From Saccharopolyspora kobensis (lineage in GTDB: Bacteria; Actinomycetota; Actinomycetes; Mycobacteriales; Pseudonocardiaceae), in NCBI RefSeq assembly GCF_900108315.1, contig NZ_FNVB01000002.1, positions 1,793,879-1,857,878 on the forward strand: a stretch of DNA of 64,000 nucleotides, in the 5' to 3' direction. The notes under the pieces are model-generated. The model saw nothing but the letters and a program-made list of their open reading frames with translations. It ran no database searches and had not been told where the DNA came from. Positions within the stretch are counted from its first letter, which is position 1. Every line of letters begins with the position of its first letter. The position numbers and the translations under genes are program-made. Positions 16,679-25,909 of the stretch are shown here, in pieces.

Positions 16679-17557
16679 TCAGGCGATCACGCCGTCGATC
16701 CAGCCGCGGAAGTGGCCGACACCGGTGTAGATGTCGGGGGACTCACCGCAGACGGAACCGACGCCGCGGCTGTCCAGACCGGCCAGCTCCCAGCCGTCGC
16801 CCTCCCGGGTCAGCAGCGGCGAACCGGAGTCGCCACCGCACGGGCCGCGGACGCCCTCCGGGTTGTCGGTGCAGACGTCGCCGCCGCGGATGCCCCACGA
16901 GTCGTCACCCGCGTCCGCCACGCACTTCGGCGTGGTCGGCGGGATGACGGTGGTGTCCAGCTGCTGGAGCTGGGTCGGCAGCTTGCTGGGGTCGCCCTTG
17001 TCCTCGTTGGCGATGTAGCCCCAGCCGATCTGGCGCACATCGGTGTCCGGCTCGGTCAGCTCGGTCGCCATCCGCACGGGCGCCTGGTCGCTGGGCGCGT
17101 CCAGGCGCATCAGCGCGATGTCGTTGCCCTCGGAGCGATCGGGGAACGCCTGGTAGTCCGGGTGCACCACGATCTGCTGGATCTTGGCCACGCTGCCGCC
17201 GGTGGTCCGGTCGGTGCTGCCGATCCGCACGTGGAACATCGCCGGGTCCAGCACGACGGGCTTGCCGTCGGGGGAGTCCTGCGTGACGCAGTGCGCCGCG
17301 GTGACGACCCACTGGGGGTTGATCAGCGCGCCACCGCACCGGTGGGAGTCCGGGTTCCCGTCGCGCTCGTACTGCAACGAGGTCATGAACGAGTAGGTCT
17401 GATCGGCCGGGGAGCCGCCGATGATGTAGGGCGTGACGCCGCCCTGCGGCTCATCGGCGTGCGCCGTGCCGACGCCGGCGAGCGCGCCGACCGCGGCCAC
17501 CGCCGCCAACGCCGCGGTGCGCTTGCGCGCCCGCGGCGCCCGTAATTTCTCGACCAT
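16679..17557 (-). CDS. Secreted trypsin-like serine protease (S1 family)
   Basis: A 292-residue protein with a signal peptide (basic N-terminus, hydrophobic 14-30, cleavage near AHADEPQ). A short propeptide ends before IIGGSP, the chymotrypsin-type mature N-terminus. The catalytic triad is visible: H89 in TAAHC, D146 in NDIALM, S244 in CGGDSGSP. Cys74/90 and later Cys pairs fit conserved disulfides. Single gene with its own terminator. Actinomycete homologues are extracellular proteases; the specificity pocket was not assigned. Confidence 0.93.
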   Translation of the reverse strand: MVEKLRAPRARKRTAALAAVAAVGALAGVGTAHADEPQGGVTPYIIGGSPADQTYSFMTSLQYERDGNPDSHRCGGALINPQWVVTAAHCVTQDSPDGKPVVLDPAMFHVRIGSTDRTTGGSVAKIQQIVVHPDYQAFPDRSEGNDIALMRLDAPSDQAPVRMATELTEPDTDVRQIGWGYIANEDKGDPSKLPTQLQQLDTTVIPPTTPKCVADAGDDSWGIRGGDVCTDNPEGVRGPCGGDSGSPLLTREGDGWELAGLDSRGVGSVCGESPDIYTGVGHFRGWIDGVIA

Positions 17558-17877
17558 TGCTGGTGTCCTCCATCGTCACCTGCCCGAAGATCACGGGCAT
17601 TGTTGATCAAGGTAACCCACCCCACCGACACCCGGAACCGCGTTCCCGGCGCAGGGTCGCGGCCTGAAGTGCGCGAAACCGGCGAAATGGCAACAGGTTT
17701 GGCGAAGACGCCTGTCTGGTGCATTCGCGGGAGGCCGAACGGCCCACGAACCCACCTGCCACCTGGCGCACTCCATTGGAGCGATTGCGCCGGATCTTCC
17801 GCGGCGTGGTCGCCCGGCGTCCAAAATGGACGTTCGGCGGTGCCGGGCCGGTGCGCGACCCGGCACCGTCCGTCCCG
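17558..17877. promoter_or_regulatory. Intergenic region before the serine protease gene
   Basis: About 320 bases between the pyroglutamyl-peptidase-like gene and the protease, both read leftwards. It holds the terminator of the first (17838-17868) and must contain the protease promoter. No gene and no clear operator were seen. Confidence 0.4.
17838..17868 (-). terminator. Hairpin after the pyroglutamyl-peptidase-like gene
   Basis: A perfect 10-bp stem (17838-17847 with 17859-17868) with an 11-nt loop, 9 nt beyond the stop codon on the minus strand. Confidence 0.65.
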
Positions 17878-19209
17878 CTACATCGTCGGGGCGGGGACGC
17901 GGCCGGTGTGGTCGCGCGGGGTCCTCGGCACGGTCACCGCCGGTTCACCGGATTCGGCCGTGGCCGCTACTTCGACGATCGCCCTGACCTGGGCGATGAT
18001 GTCCTGCAGGTTGCGGGTGAAGACCGGGTCCACCACGTCGCCGGCGTTGTCCGGGGCGAAGGTCAGCACCGGCGTGTGGACGTGGCCACCGCGCAGATCC
18101 GCTCCCACGGCGTCGCGCAGCAGGGTCGTGCGGTAGGCGATCTCGTTGGACAGGTAGCTGCCCCCGCCGCCCGCGCGGGCCGCCGAGCCCGGTGTCGGAC
18201 CGTCGGGGCGCACCACGGGTTCGGTTCCGCCTGCCGGGATCTCGGTGACCTCGGTGTTGTGGAAGACCGGGTAGCGGCCGGTGTCGGCGTCGACGATGGC
18301 GGCGTAGGGCTGGGTGGAGGGCACGAACTCCGGCGCCGGTTCGACCGTGGGGACGCCCGGCGGGATCTCGGCGACGCCGTCGCGCTGCTCGTCGTTGTTG
18401 TCCACGCCGGTGTGCCAGCGGCCGTTCCACTGCTCGATGTCGAACTGCTCCGGACGGCCCTGGCTGACGGTGGCGAACACGTCGACCTGGTCGCGGCCCG
18501 GCCGCAAGCGGGGGAGGAAGGTCTGCTCGACCATGCCCTGCTCGAAGGGCTTCCACAGCACCGGGAACATCGCCGTCTCGACGCGGACCGGCCCGGACGC
18601 GGTGTTCAGCACGAGCCCGTCCAGGGCCAGCGCGGAGGCGCCGGAGGGGTTGCTGCGGCGGATGTCGCCGTTGAGCTGGAACGGGTCGAAACCGCTGACC
18701 AGCACGCGCTTGACGCCCTCGCCGCGGGGGAACTGCACGGAGGTCTGCCCGCGCGAATGCCGCTCCAGGCTCCACAGCAGCTGGTCGCGCTGCTCGTCGT
18801 CGAGCGGGAACGGCGGTGTCCACTGGCGTAGCGCGGCGGTCATGCCCAGCCGCGCCCAGTACAGCGGGCGGTCGTCGGCCGCGGGCAGGTCACCGGCGGT
18901 GTCCCGGCCTTGAGCGCGGGCCACCGCCCGCTCCCACACCCGGTCGCCGCTGGAGCTGATCAGCCGTTCGGCGGCGGCCGGGTCGCCTGCCTCGCACAGC
19001 GCGGCGGCGAACGCCGGGGCGATGTCGGCGAAACCGCTCCTGGCCAGCAGTTCCTGCGGAACGGGCTGGGAGAGCCGCTGCTCCTCGACGCTCAGCGGGC
19101 GGGACGGGTCGGTGCAGCTCGGTGCCGCCTGCGACGCGACGGGGCTGAGCAGCGCCAGGGTTGCCGAGGCGATCGTGCACGCGATGCTGCGGCGGACCGT
19201 TGGACGCAC
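17878..19209 (-). CDS. Secreted pyroglutamyl-peptidase-I-like protein with Ser at the nucleophile position
   Basis: A 443-residue protein starting at GTG 19209 (AAGGAGGA 7 nt upstream), with a signal peptide ending near SQAAPS. After a helical N-terminal part, residues ~168-385 match the C15 peptidase fold: VLVSGFDPF (cf. the GFEPF motif), NPSG, and GGSYLSNEIAYRT where Pcp has a TxxCN nucleophile motif. Here the residue is Ser354, not Cys. H378 in GGHVHTPVL corresponds to the catalytic His. Family members remove N-terminal pyroglutamate; with Ser the activity is uncertain. Confidence 0.75.
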   Translation of the reverse strand: MRPTVRRSIACTIASATLALLSPVASQAAPSCTDPSRPLSVEEQRLSQPVPQELLARSGFADIAPAFAAALCEAGDPAAAERLISSSGDRVWERAVARAQGRDTAGDLPAADDRPLYWARLGMTAALRQWTPPFPLDDEQRDQLLWSLERHSRGQTSVQFPRGEGVKRVLVSGFDPFQLNGDIRRSNPSGASALALDGLVLNTASGPVRVETAMFPVLWKPFEQGMVEQTFLPRLRPGRDQVDVFATVSQGRPEQFDIEQWNGRWHTGVDNNDEQRDGVAEIPPGVPTVEPAPEFVPSTQPYAAIVDADTGRYPVFHNTEVTEIPAGGTEPVVRPDGPTPGSAARAGGGGSYLSNEIAYRTTLLRDAVGADLRGGHVHTPVLTFAPDNAGDVVDPVFTRNLQDIIAQVRAIVEVAATAESGEPAVTVPRTPRDHTGRVPAPTM

Positions 19210-19293
19210 GTGAGTCCTCCTTGGTGCGGTTGGTGCGAAGAACACATTCGATCCCACCGACCCCGCCCGGGGCCAGACCCTGGCCCCAACTCG

Positions 19294-19875
19294 TCAGTCC
19301 ACACCGGACTCCGCGACCGCCCCGAACCCGTGCCGGTCGGCGAACTCGTCGGTGGTCATGCCCAGCACGACCACGTCGTGGTGCCGCCCGGCGAAGAACT
19401 CGTGCTCGCGCAACCGCCCCTCCTCCTCGAACCCGAGCGCGCGGTGCAGCGCCAGCGAGGCCTCGTTGAACGCGTGGACGCCGACCGAGCACTTGTGGTA
19501 GCGGCGTTCGCCGAACATGTAGCGCAGCAGCAGGACGACGGCCTCGGTGGCGTAGCCGCGGCGCTGGTGCTCGCGGCCGATGCCGATCCCGTAGCCGAAG
19601 CGACCGGCGCGCTGGTCGGTCCCGGTGGTCGACAGCGCGCCGACGAGCACGTCGTCGGCGCGCGAGTGCACGGCGAGCTGGAACTCGTCGCCCACCGGCT
19701 CCTTCACCGCCTGCTCGGCGGCCCACCGGCGGTAGCCCTCCGCGGAGCGCGGTGGGTGGATCACGTCGACCGCGCGCATGTCGGAGGTGTCGGCGTCGAT
19801 GTGCTGGAACGCCCGCCAGTCCTCCGGTTCGATCCCGCGGAGGCTGACCCGGTCACCGGTCCAGATCGATCCCAT
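19294..19875 (-). CDS. GNAT-family N-acetyltransferase (RimJ/RimL type)
   Basis: A 193-residue GNAT protein. Residues 1-40 (WTGDRVSLRGIEPEDW) and the acetyl-CoA motif (GIGREHQRRGYATEAVVLLL) place it in the RimJ/RimL-like group; a HKCSVGVHAFNEASLALHRALGF core follows. ATG at 19875 is preferred over an upstream in-frame start because the domain begins directly after it. It lies 27 nt downstream of the beta-sandwich gene, same strand, and may share its mRNA. The acceptor substrate is unknown. Confidence 0.85.
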   Translation of the reverse strand: MGSIWTGDRVSLRGIEPEDWRAFQHIDADTSDMRAVDVIHPPRSAEGYRRWAAEQAVKEPVGDEFQLAVHSRADDVLVGALSTTGTDQRAGRFGYGIGIGREHQRRGYATEAVVLLLRYMFGERRYHKCSVGVHAFNEASLALHRALGFEEEGRLREHEFFAGRHHDVVVLGMTTDEFADRHGFGAVAESGVD

Positions 19876-19902
19876 ACCGGCCGATCCAACCACGATCGGT
19901 TC

Positions 19903-20742
19903 TCACCGGCGGGCGAACACCCCGATCGCGTCGTAGGCGATCCAGGAACCGTCGTCCTTGTGCAGGTCGATGGTGTTCTCCCCGACCCGGAAGACCTGCG
20001 GGAGGCGCATCTCCAGGTAGGACGGCTTCAGCGGGGACCCGGGCAGCGTGCTGTCGCCCTGGGTGGAGCCCTTGGTGGCCCCGTTCTCGAAGCGCAGCCG
20101 GTCGACCGGGGTGCCGTTGATGCTCAGCACCACCGAACCCGCCTTGGACGCGTGGCTGTCGATGAGCCACACCGCGAGGTCGGAACCGTTGACCGGGAGC
20201 TCGGAGAGCTCGAAGCGCAGCCGGAACCGGTGATCGCGGCGCCCGGCCCAGCCGTCGGCCGGACCGGGCTGGAGGTAGCACCAGCCGGTGCGCGGGTCGT
20301 CCGCCCCGGCCCGGAAGTCCACCCCGTTCGGGAAAGCCGTGGGGTAGTCGGCGTAACCGCTGGGGGACAGGGCGAGTTCCAGGCCCTTGCCGTCGAAGTC
20401 ACCGACCACGGCCAGCGGGATCCCCGACCGGCTCACCGACTCGCGGCTGGTGACGGTGACCGCGCGGCTCGGGCGGCTGCGCGCACCGGCGGCGTCGACG
20501 GTCACCACGCGGTAGGTCCACTGCTGCGCGGCGCCGCCGAGACCGTTGTGCTGGAAGTGCGGGTAGACGGTCTTCAGCAGCAGGGTCTCCGGGGAAACCG
20601 CGACTTCGGGGCCGGGCGCGCCGTGCACCGCGTAGTGGTCGACCACGGTCTGCCACGGCGCGGGTTCCCAGTCGACGACGATGCGGGCGAGTTCGCCCCG
20701 GCCGCGCAAACCGGTGGCAGCGGGCGGAGGTGCGGTGGGCAT
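19903..20742 (-). CDS. Fibronectin-III-like plus beta-sandwich protein resembling rhamnogalacturonan lyase accessory domains
   Basis: A 279-residue protein. Residues ~15-105 form a fibronectin-like domain (VVDWEPAPWQTVVDHYAVH... TYRVVTVDAAG). Residues ~120-279 are a jelly-roll ending YLEMRLPQVFRVGENTIDLHKDDGSWIAYDAIGVF, the pattern of domain III of family 4/11 polysaccharide lyases, which binds sugars. No catalytic domain and no signal peptide are visible. It starts 7 nt after the PhoD stop, so the two are co-transcribed. It may bind a glycan or another ligand; function unassigned. Confidence 0.6.
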   Translation of the reverse strand: MPTAPPPAATGLRGRGELARIVVDWEPAPWQTVVDHYAVHGAPGPEVAVSPETLLLKTVYPHFQHNGLGGAAQQWTYRVVTVDAAGARSRPSRAVTVTSRESVSRSGIPLAVVGDFDGKGLELALSPSGYADYPTAFPNGVDFRAGADDPRTGWCYLQPGPADGWAGRRDHRFRLRFELSELPVNGSDLAVWLIDSHASKAGSVVLSINGTPVDRLRFENGATKGSTQGDSTLPGSPLKPSYLEMRLPQVFRVGENTIDLHKDDGSWIAYDAIGVFARR

Positions 20743-20749
20743 CGCGGAG

Positions 20750-22291
20750 TCAGGCCTTCCTGTGCAGACCGGGGTTGCCGGCCGGGGTGCTGAAGCGGGC
20801 GACGGTCTGGGCGGGGGCGTTCGCGTCGGCCTCGATCCACGGCACGACCTTGAAGTCCGACACCAGCTCGTCCGGGGTGAGCCTGCACCGCACGTAGCCG
20901 CGGCGGCCGTCGTAGAGCTTGACGTACGGGTGCTGCAGCCAGTCCTCGGTGTAGTTGTCGGTCGGTGCGCCGTCACCGTCGGAGGCGACCGAGGCGCAGA
21001 TCAGCTCGACGCCGACGGTGCTCGATCCCGGATCGGCGAAGTCGGCCTTGAGCTCTGCGGCGACGTGCTTGTGGATGTCGCCGGTGAGCACCACCGGGTT
21101 GCTGGTGCGCCGCATGGCCTCGATGAGGCGCCGCCGCGCCGCCGGGTAGCCGTCCCACTGGTCGACGCGATCTTCGGTGATCGCCGCGACCGTGACGCCG
21201 TTGGCCAGGAAGTTCCACGCCGCCGGGGAACCTGCCATCCCGTCGTAGAGCCACTCCTCCTGCTCGCGGCCCAGCATCGTGCGCGCTTCGGCGTGCTGTT
21301 CGGCGGTGTCGGCGGGGACCGGGTCGCGGTACTGGCGGGTGTCCAGGACGTTGAACCGCGCCAGCGATCCGACGTCGAAGCGCCGGTGCACCCGGCTGTC
21401 CGGGCCTTCCGGCAGCGCGCTCAGCGACAGCGGCAGGTGCTCGTAGAAGGCGCGGTAGGCGACCGCGCGGCGGTGCCGGAAGTGCGCCGGGGAGATGCCG
21501 TGCTCCGACTGGTCGGCGTTGTAGTTGTTCTGCACCTCGTGGTCGTCCCAGGTCACCAGCCACGGCGCTGCGGCGTGCGAGGCCTGCAGGTGCGGATCGG
21601 TCTTGAACAGCGCGTAGCGCAGCCGGTACTGCTCCAGCGTCTCGATCTCGACCCGGTGCTCCGGGCCCAGTTCGGGCGCCCCGCGCCGCAGCAGGTTGCC
21701 GGAGGTGATCCCGTACTCGTAGATGTAGTCACCGAGGAACAGCACCGCGTCCAGGCCCTCGCCCGCCATGTGCCGGTGCGCCGAGAAGTGGCCGTGGTAC
21801 CAGGCCTGGCAGGAGGCCGTCGCGAAGTTGAACGAGTCCACCCGGGCGCCGGGCGCGGGCAGCGTCCGGGTGCGGCCGGTGGGGCTGAGCTGGTTGCCGG
21901 CGCGGAAGCGGTAGAAGTACTCGCGGCCGGGCCGCAGCCCGCCGACCTCCGGGTGCACGGCGTGCGCGAGCTCCGGTGAGGCGATCACCGTGCCGCGCCG
22001 GGCGATCCGCGCGAACCGCTCGTCCTCGGCGACCTCGTACTGCACCGGCACCTGCCGCAGCGGCATGCCGCCGTGGCCGTCGGCGGCCAGCGGTTGCGGG
22101 GCCAGCCGGGTCCAGAGCACGACCGCGTCGGGCCGGGGATCGCCCGAGGCCACGCCGAGGCTGAAGGTGCCGTCGGGCAGCGGCCGGGCGGGCGTGGCGC
22201 CGGCCGCCCCGGGCGCGGAGATGCCCAGGGCCACCGCCGCCGAGGTCACCCCGGCGAGTTGCAGGAACGTGCGCCGGTCCGTCGTGGTCAT
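20750..22291 (-). CDS. phoD: Tat-exported PhoD-family alkaline phosphatase/phosphodiesterase
   Basis: A 513-residue protein with a Tat signal (TTTDRRTFLQLAG) and hydrophobic segment to about residue 30. The PhoD N-terminal domain (FSLGVASGDPRPDAVVLWTRL) and metal-site segments FATASCQ, FLGDYIYEYG, TWDDHEVQNN and VVLTGDIHKH are all present. PhoD enzymes are Ca/Fe-dependent extracellular phosphatases for phosphate esters and teichoic acids. First gene of a two- or three-gene leftward transcript with the beta-sandwich and acetyltransferase genes. No PHO box was identified. Confidence 0.93.
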   Translation of the reverse strand: MTTTDRRTFLQLAGVTSAAVALGISAPGAAGATPARPLPDGTFSLGVASGDPRPDAVVLWTRLAPQPLAADGHGGMPLRQVPVQYEVAEDERFARIARRGTVIASPELAHAVHPEVGGLRPGREYFYRFRAGNQLSPTGRTRTLPAPGARVDSFNFATASCQAWYHGHFSAHRHMAGEGLDAVLFLGDYIYEYGITSGNLLRRGAPELGPEHRVEIETLEQYRLRYALFKTDPHLQASHAAAPWLVTWDDHEVQNNYNADQSEHGISPAHFRHRRAVAYRAFYEHLPLSLSALPEGPDSRVHRRFDVGSLARFNVLDTRQYRDPVPADTAEQHAEARTMLGREQEEWLYDGMAGSPAAWNFLANGVTVAAITEDRVDQWDGYPAARRRLIEAMRRTSNPVVLTGDIHKHVAAELKADFADPGSSTVGVELICASVASDGDGAPTDNYTEDWLQHPYVKLYDGRRGYVRCRLTPDELVSDFKVVPWIEADANAPAQTVARFSTPAGNPGLHRKA

Positions 22292-22430
22292 GGTGCTCCG
22301 ATCAGGGGTGTGGCAACGCGCGCCAGCTTGATCGACCGGAGCGGCCGGCAGGTGAAGGGCAGGTGGACCGGACCGGTACGACCGGCGACCGGTTGATCGA
22401 GTTGCGCCGCCGACTAGGCCGCCGGTGAGG

Positions 22431-23495
22431 TCACCCGACGCCGGCCGGGAGTCGGCTCGACCGGGCGAGGTGGCCGGCGAGTTCGAGGTTGAGGCGCGTT
22501 TGCTCCGCGGTGCGGCGGCCGTGGCCGCAGGCTGCGCCGACACCGGCCACGGGCTGGCCGAGCGCGGCTTCGGTGTGGCGCAGCGCTCGGGCGGACAGCT
22601 CCGGGTTTCCCTCGTCCACGCAGCCCGCGATCACCTCGACACCGCGCGCGAGATCGCGCAGCGGCACGTAGGCCGCGGCCGACGCGGGCGGCGGCTGGTC
22701 GCCGTGGGCCATCGGGATGTGCACGGCGGGCACCGGGTGCCCGACCGTTCGCAGCCGCGCCGCCAGCGCGTTGATCACCTGCACCGCCGGGCGCAGCCCG
22801 GAAGGCTGGAACAGCGCGCGGTGGCAGAGATCCCCGTAGCACAGGTGCAGCGTCCAGCGCGCCGATCGCGGTGCGGCGGTGATGATCCTGGCCAGCTGGT
22901 GCGCGAGCAGCCGCGCCGTGGCCGGGCGGGCGGCGGGCGGCACCCGGTGCAGCGCGCACAGGGCCGCCGGCGACTCCAGCTGGAAGGTCACTTCGGTGCG
23001 GTGGCGCTGCGCGATGCGGACCACCTCGGAGATGACCATCTGCTCGAAAACCGCGTGCACGCGCGGCAACTGCGCCATGCCCACGGTGAAGATGGCGAGG
23101 TCCAAAGAGGACGGGACGCTGATCTGGACGGGCAGGTCGGCACCGATTTCGCGTCGCGCGGCGACGGCGGCGACGGCCTCGCGCGGTCGGCCCAGCGCGA
23201 TGTCGTCGACGGTCAGCCGGTGCCCGGCGCGAACCCGGTAGAGCGGCATCTCGGCGTAGCAGCTGCCGTCGCCGGGCTTGGCGACCTCCAGTCCCGGGAC
23301 CCGGGCGCGCGAGAGCAGGTAGTCGACGATCCAGTTCGGGTCCAGGTCGCAGGGCAGCGCGCTGAGCTCGGCGGATCCTGCGTGGTCGAGCACCCAGCGC
23401 ATCCCCGAGGCGACGTCGGGGGCGAGGCTGCGCGGCAGCGAACCGGCCAGGTGCACGCGGCGCCGGGGTTCGGAAGAGGGGAACGGGGATGCCAT
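22431..23495 (-). CDS. MetE/UROD-fold protein (cobalamin-independent methionine-synthase-like)
   Basis: A 354-residue TIM-barrel protein starting at ATG 23495 (GGAGA 6 nt upstream). HLAGSLPRS opens the barrel. HLCYGD holds the first MetE-type zinc ligands (His, Cys), and a later AACGHGRRTAEQ supplies the next Cys, as in the C-terminal catalytic domain of MetE. The N-terminal MetE half is absent, so this is a core-MetE-like protein. Such proteins may use a methyl donor other than methyltetrahydrofolate. No linked methionine gene is present. Confidence 0.75.
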   Translation of the reverse strand: MASPFPSSEPRRRVHLAGSLPRSLAPDVASGMRWVLDHAGSAELSALPCDLDPNWIVDYLLSRARVPGLEVAKPGDGSCYAEMPLYRVRAGHRLTVDDIALGRPREAVAAVAARREIGADLPVQISVPSSLDLAIFTVGMAQLPRVHAVFEQMVISEVVRIAQRHRTEVTFQLESPAALCALHRVPPAARPATARLLAHQLARIITAAPRSARWTLHLCYGDLCHRALFQPSGLRPAVQVINALAARLRTVGHPVPAVHIPMAHGDQPPPASAAAYVPLRDLARGVEVIAGCVDEGNPELSARALRHTEAALGQPVAGVGAACGHGRRTAEQTRLNLELAGHLARSSRLPAGVG

Positions 23496-23682
23496 GAGGT
23501 CTCCGGGAAGCGGCTGGGCCTGACGGGGTCGGCACGGGATGGACATCGCGCGTCACTCAGGTCGGATCGCGACCGGCGGTGATGATCGTGTGCGCCCAAC
23601 TCTGGCAGATCCCGCGCAGGGGTGCAGGTTTTCGCTTCCCGGGACCGGGGCGTTGCGCCCGTTCGACTGACGGCGGCGGGCG

Positions 23683-23943
23683 TCAGGCGTGGCTTCGGTG
23701 GAAGATCAGCCGGTAGATCAGCAGCAGGATGAGCGAGCCGACGATCGCCCACACGAAGCTCATCAGGTTGAAGCCGCTGACCCCGGTGCCGGAGACCTGC
23801 GACCCGATCCAACCGCCGAGGAACCCGCCGACGATGCCGATCAGGATGGTCACGATGATGCCGCCGGGATCGCGCCCGGGGAGGATGAACTTGGCGATCG
23901 CACCGGCGATCAGGCCGAACACGATCCAGCTGAGGATCCCCAT
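23683..23943 (-). CDS. GlsB/YeaQ/YmgE-family transglycosylase-associated membrane protein
   Basis: An 86-residue hydrophobic protein with three membrane helices (residues 3-20, 27-48, 58-80) and the family motif LIAGAIAKFILPGRDPGG, then LIGIVGGFLGGWIG. Family members are stress-induced membrane proteins of unknown mechanism. The ATG at 23943 begins MGILSWIVFGL, the expected start. It is a single leftward gene with a further 236 bp to the divergent DUF6292-like gene. Confidence 0.93.
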   Translation of the reverse strand: MGILSWIVFGLIAGAIAKFILPGRDPGGIIVTILIGIVGGFLGGWIGSQVSGTGVSGFNLMSFVWAIVGSLILLLIYRLIFHRSHA

Positions 23944-24179
23944 GGTGGTACTCCCTTCTGGCTTCAGCGTTGCTCCGTTGACTACCCGCCGTTCCCCCGT
24001 CGCATGCCCCGGACGGGCACCTCGGTTGCGAATGGGATGCGGGGGTGCTGCTGTTGCGGGTGAGGCAGGGCCCGCACCGGCAGGTCCACAGCGGACGGTT
24101 CACGCCATCGGTACGTCTGCGCCGCGTTCGGCGTGGATACCCGTGGGGAGCGAGGTCCGAGCACCGAGGGGGGACGGGA

Positions 24180-24584
24180 ATGGACACGAGGAGCCCGGCG
24201 GCCAGCGGCCTGGTCGACTACATCCGGTCCGTGGCGGATGCGCTGGGGGACGACGTGACGGAAGTGGACGTCGACTTCGACGACGGGCTGGCGACCGCGA
24301 TCATCCTGGTGCGCTCGCACGTGCCGACGCTGCTGGAGTTCCCGCTGCTGCTGACCTGGGACGAGGTCAGCGGCTGGGCGCTGCGGGTGGAGACCGACGG
24401 CACCGGTGACACCACCGCGCTGGAGTTCCTGGGCGGCGACATCCTGCCGCACCCGCAGGTGGTGCGGGAGTTCCTCGGCGACGCGGTCTGCGGCCGCAGC
24501 CCGGGCCTGGTGCTGCCCCCTGCGTTCCGCACGCCGAACGCAGGCGACGAGCTGGAGCACCGGCTCGCGCAGTTCCGCGCCTGA
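24180..24584 (+). CDS. DUF6292-like hypothetical protein
   Basis: A 134-residue soluble protein (MDTRSPAASGLVDYIRSV...). Its pattern, an N-terminal helix, two strand pairs around ATAIILVR and FPLLLTWDEVSGWALRVET, then LGGDILPHPQVVREFL, resembles small actinomycete proteins grouped as DUF6292; the family name is from memory and unverified. The start at 24180 follows a GAGGGGGGACGGGA ribosome site. No functional clue from neighbours. Confidence 0.7.
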   Translation: MDTRSPAASGLVDYIRSVADALGDDVTEVDVDFDDGLATAIILVRSHVPTLLEFPLLLTWDEVSGWALRVETDGTGDTTALEFLGGDILPHPQVVREFLGDAVCGRSPGLVLPPAFRTPNAGDELEHRLAQFRA

Positions 24585-24747
24585 GAGCGCTGTCGGCGAG
24601 GCTGTCCGCGCGCGGGTGGGCGGCGGCAGCCGCTTCGGGTTCAGGTTCCGGGCGGGGGCGGCCTCCCGCCGTGCTGTGGCATGCAGGAGCGGCCCTGGGG
24701 AAGTGCTCGGGTTCGGCCGGGCGAGCGGCACGCGCAACCGCCACGGT

Positions 24748-25896
24748 TCAGAGGTGCTGCCCGTTCGTGCTGGGGCCTGGCGGCACGTGCGAGTCGGCTG
24801 CCAGCGACCGCACGACGGTGTTGGCCGTCGCCACCAGCGGGACGGCCAGCACCGCCCCGCCGACCCCGGCGATGGTGAAGCCCGAGGCGACGCTGAGCAC
24901 CACCGCCAGCGGGTGCAGCCGCACGGCGTGCCCGAGCAGCAGCGGCTGCAGCACGTGGCCTTCCAGCTGCATCACGCACACCACCACGGCCAGCAGGATC
25001 AGCGCCGTGACGAACCCGTTGGCGGCCAGTGCGACCAGCACCGCCAGCCCACCGGTCACCACCGCGCCGACGTAGGGCACGAAGGCGCCCAGGAAGATCA
25101 GCACGGCCAGCACGAACGGCAGCGGCACGCCGAGCACGACGGCTCCGATGCCGATCAGCGCCGCGTCGGTGAACGCCACCGCCGCCGTCGCCCGGACGTA
25201 GGCCACGAGCGTCGCGAAGCCGCGTCGCCCGGCCGCGTGCACCCGGTCGCGCACGGAACGCGGCAGCGTCGCGCGGACCGCGAACGACCAGATCCGGCCG
25301 CCGTCGCGGAGGAAGAAGAACAGGGTGAACAGCCCGAGCAGCATCCCGGCCAGGAACCGCAGCAGAGTGCCGGTGGTGGCCAGCGCGGTCGTGGGCAGCC
25401 CGCCCCGGTCGATCCGCAGCGCCTGCGTGAGCTGGTGGAACACCTCGTTGAGCTGCTGTTGGTTCAGGCTCAGCGGGCCGCGGATCAGCCAGCCGCGGAT
25501 CTGCTCGACGCTGGTGGCCAGCTGTTCGGTCAGCCCGGTCAGCCCGGCCACCAGCGTGTTGATCACCACCGCCAGCACCGCGCTGAGCGCGCAGAGCCCG
25601 CCGACCAGCACGAGCCCGGCGGCCAGCGTGCGGTGGACTCCCTTGCGCACCAGCCAGTTCACCGCCGGCGCCATCAGCGCGGTGAGCAGCGCGGCCACCG
25701 CGACCGACATGACCTCGCCGTAGAGCGCGTCGAACACCCGCCACGCCACCCACAGCACGGCGACCAGCACGAGCAGGCGCCACCCGACCGCGGCCGCGAC
25801 GCGCAGACCGCGGGGAACGCCGTCCGCACCGGATTCACCCACAGCTGGTGGTTGGCCCGTCGCGCTGATCGCCAAACGCGCGGCCCGTCCGTCCAC
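24748..25896 (-). CDS. AI-2E family transporter (YdiK/PerM-like permease)
   Basis: A 382-residue protein with about eight membrane helices. The amphipathic cytoplasmic stretch (LTEQLATSVEQIRGWL...), the central FFFLRDGGRIW, and the late ILIFLGAFVPYVGAVVTGGLAVLVAL and HVLQPLLLGHAVRLHPLAVVL motifs are diagnostic of this family. Members include the E. coli TqsA exporter; most are of unknown substrate. The GTG start at 25896 is tentative. It ends 14 nt upstream-side of a methyltransferase gene read in the same direction. Confidence 0.88.
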   Translation of the reverse strand: MDGRAARLAISATGQPPAVGESGADGVPRGLRVAAAVGWRLLVLVAVLWVAWRVFDALYGEVMSVAVAALLTALMAPAVNWLVRKGVHRTLAAGLVLVGGLCALSAVLAVVINTLVAGLTGLTEQLATSVEQIRGWLIRGPLSLNQQQLNEVFHQLTQALRIDRGGLPTTALATTGTLLRFLAGMLLGLFTLFFFLRDGGRIWSFAVRATLPRSVRDRVHAAGRRGFATLVAYVRATAAVAFTDAALIGIGAVVLGVPLPFVLAVLIFLGAFVPYVGAVVTGGLAVLVALAANGFVTALILLAVVVCVMQLEGHVLQPLLLGHAVRLHPLAVVLSVASGFTIAGVGGAVLAVPLVATANTVVRSLAADSHVPPGPSTNGQHL

Positions 25897-25909
25897 TGTG
25901 GCCCGGTCG

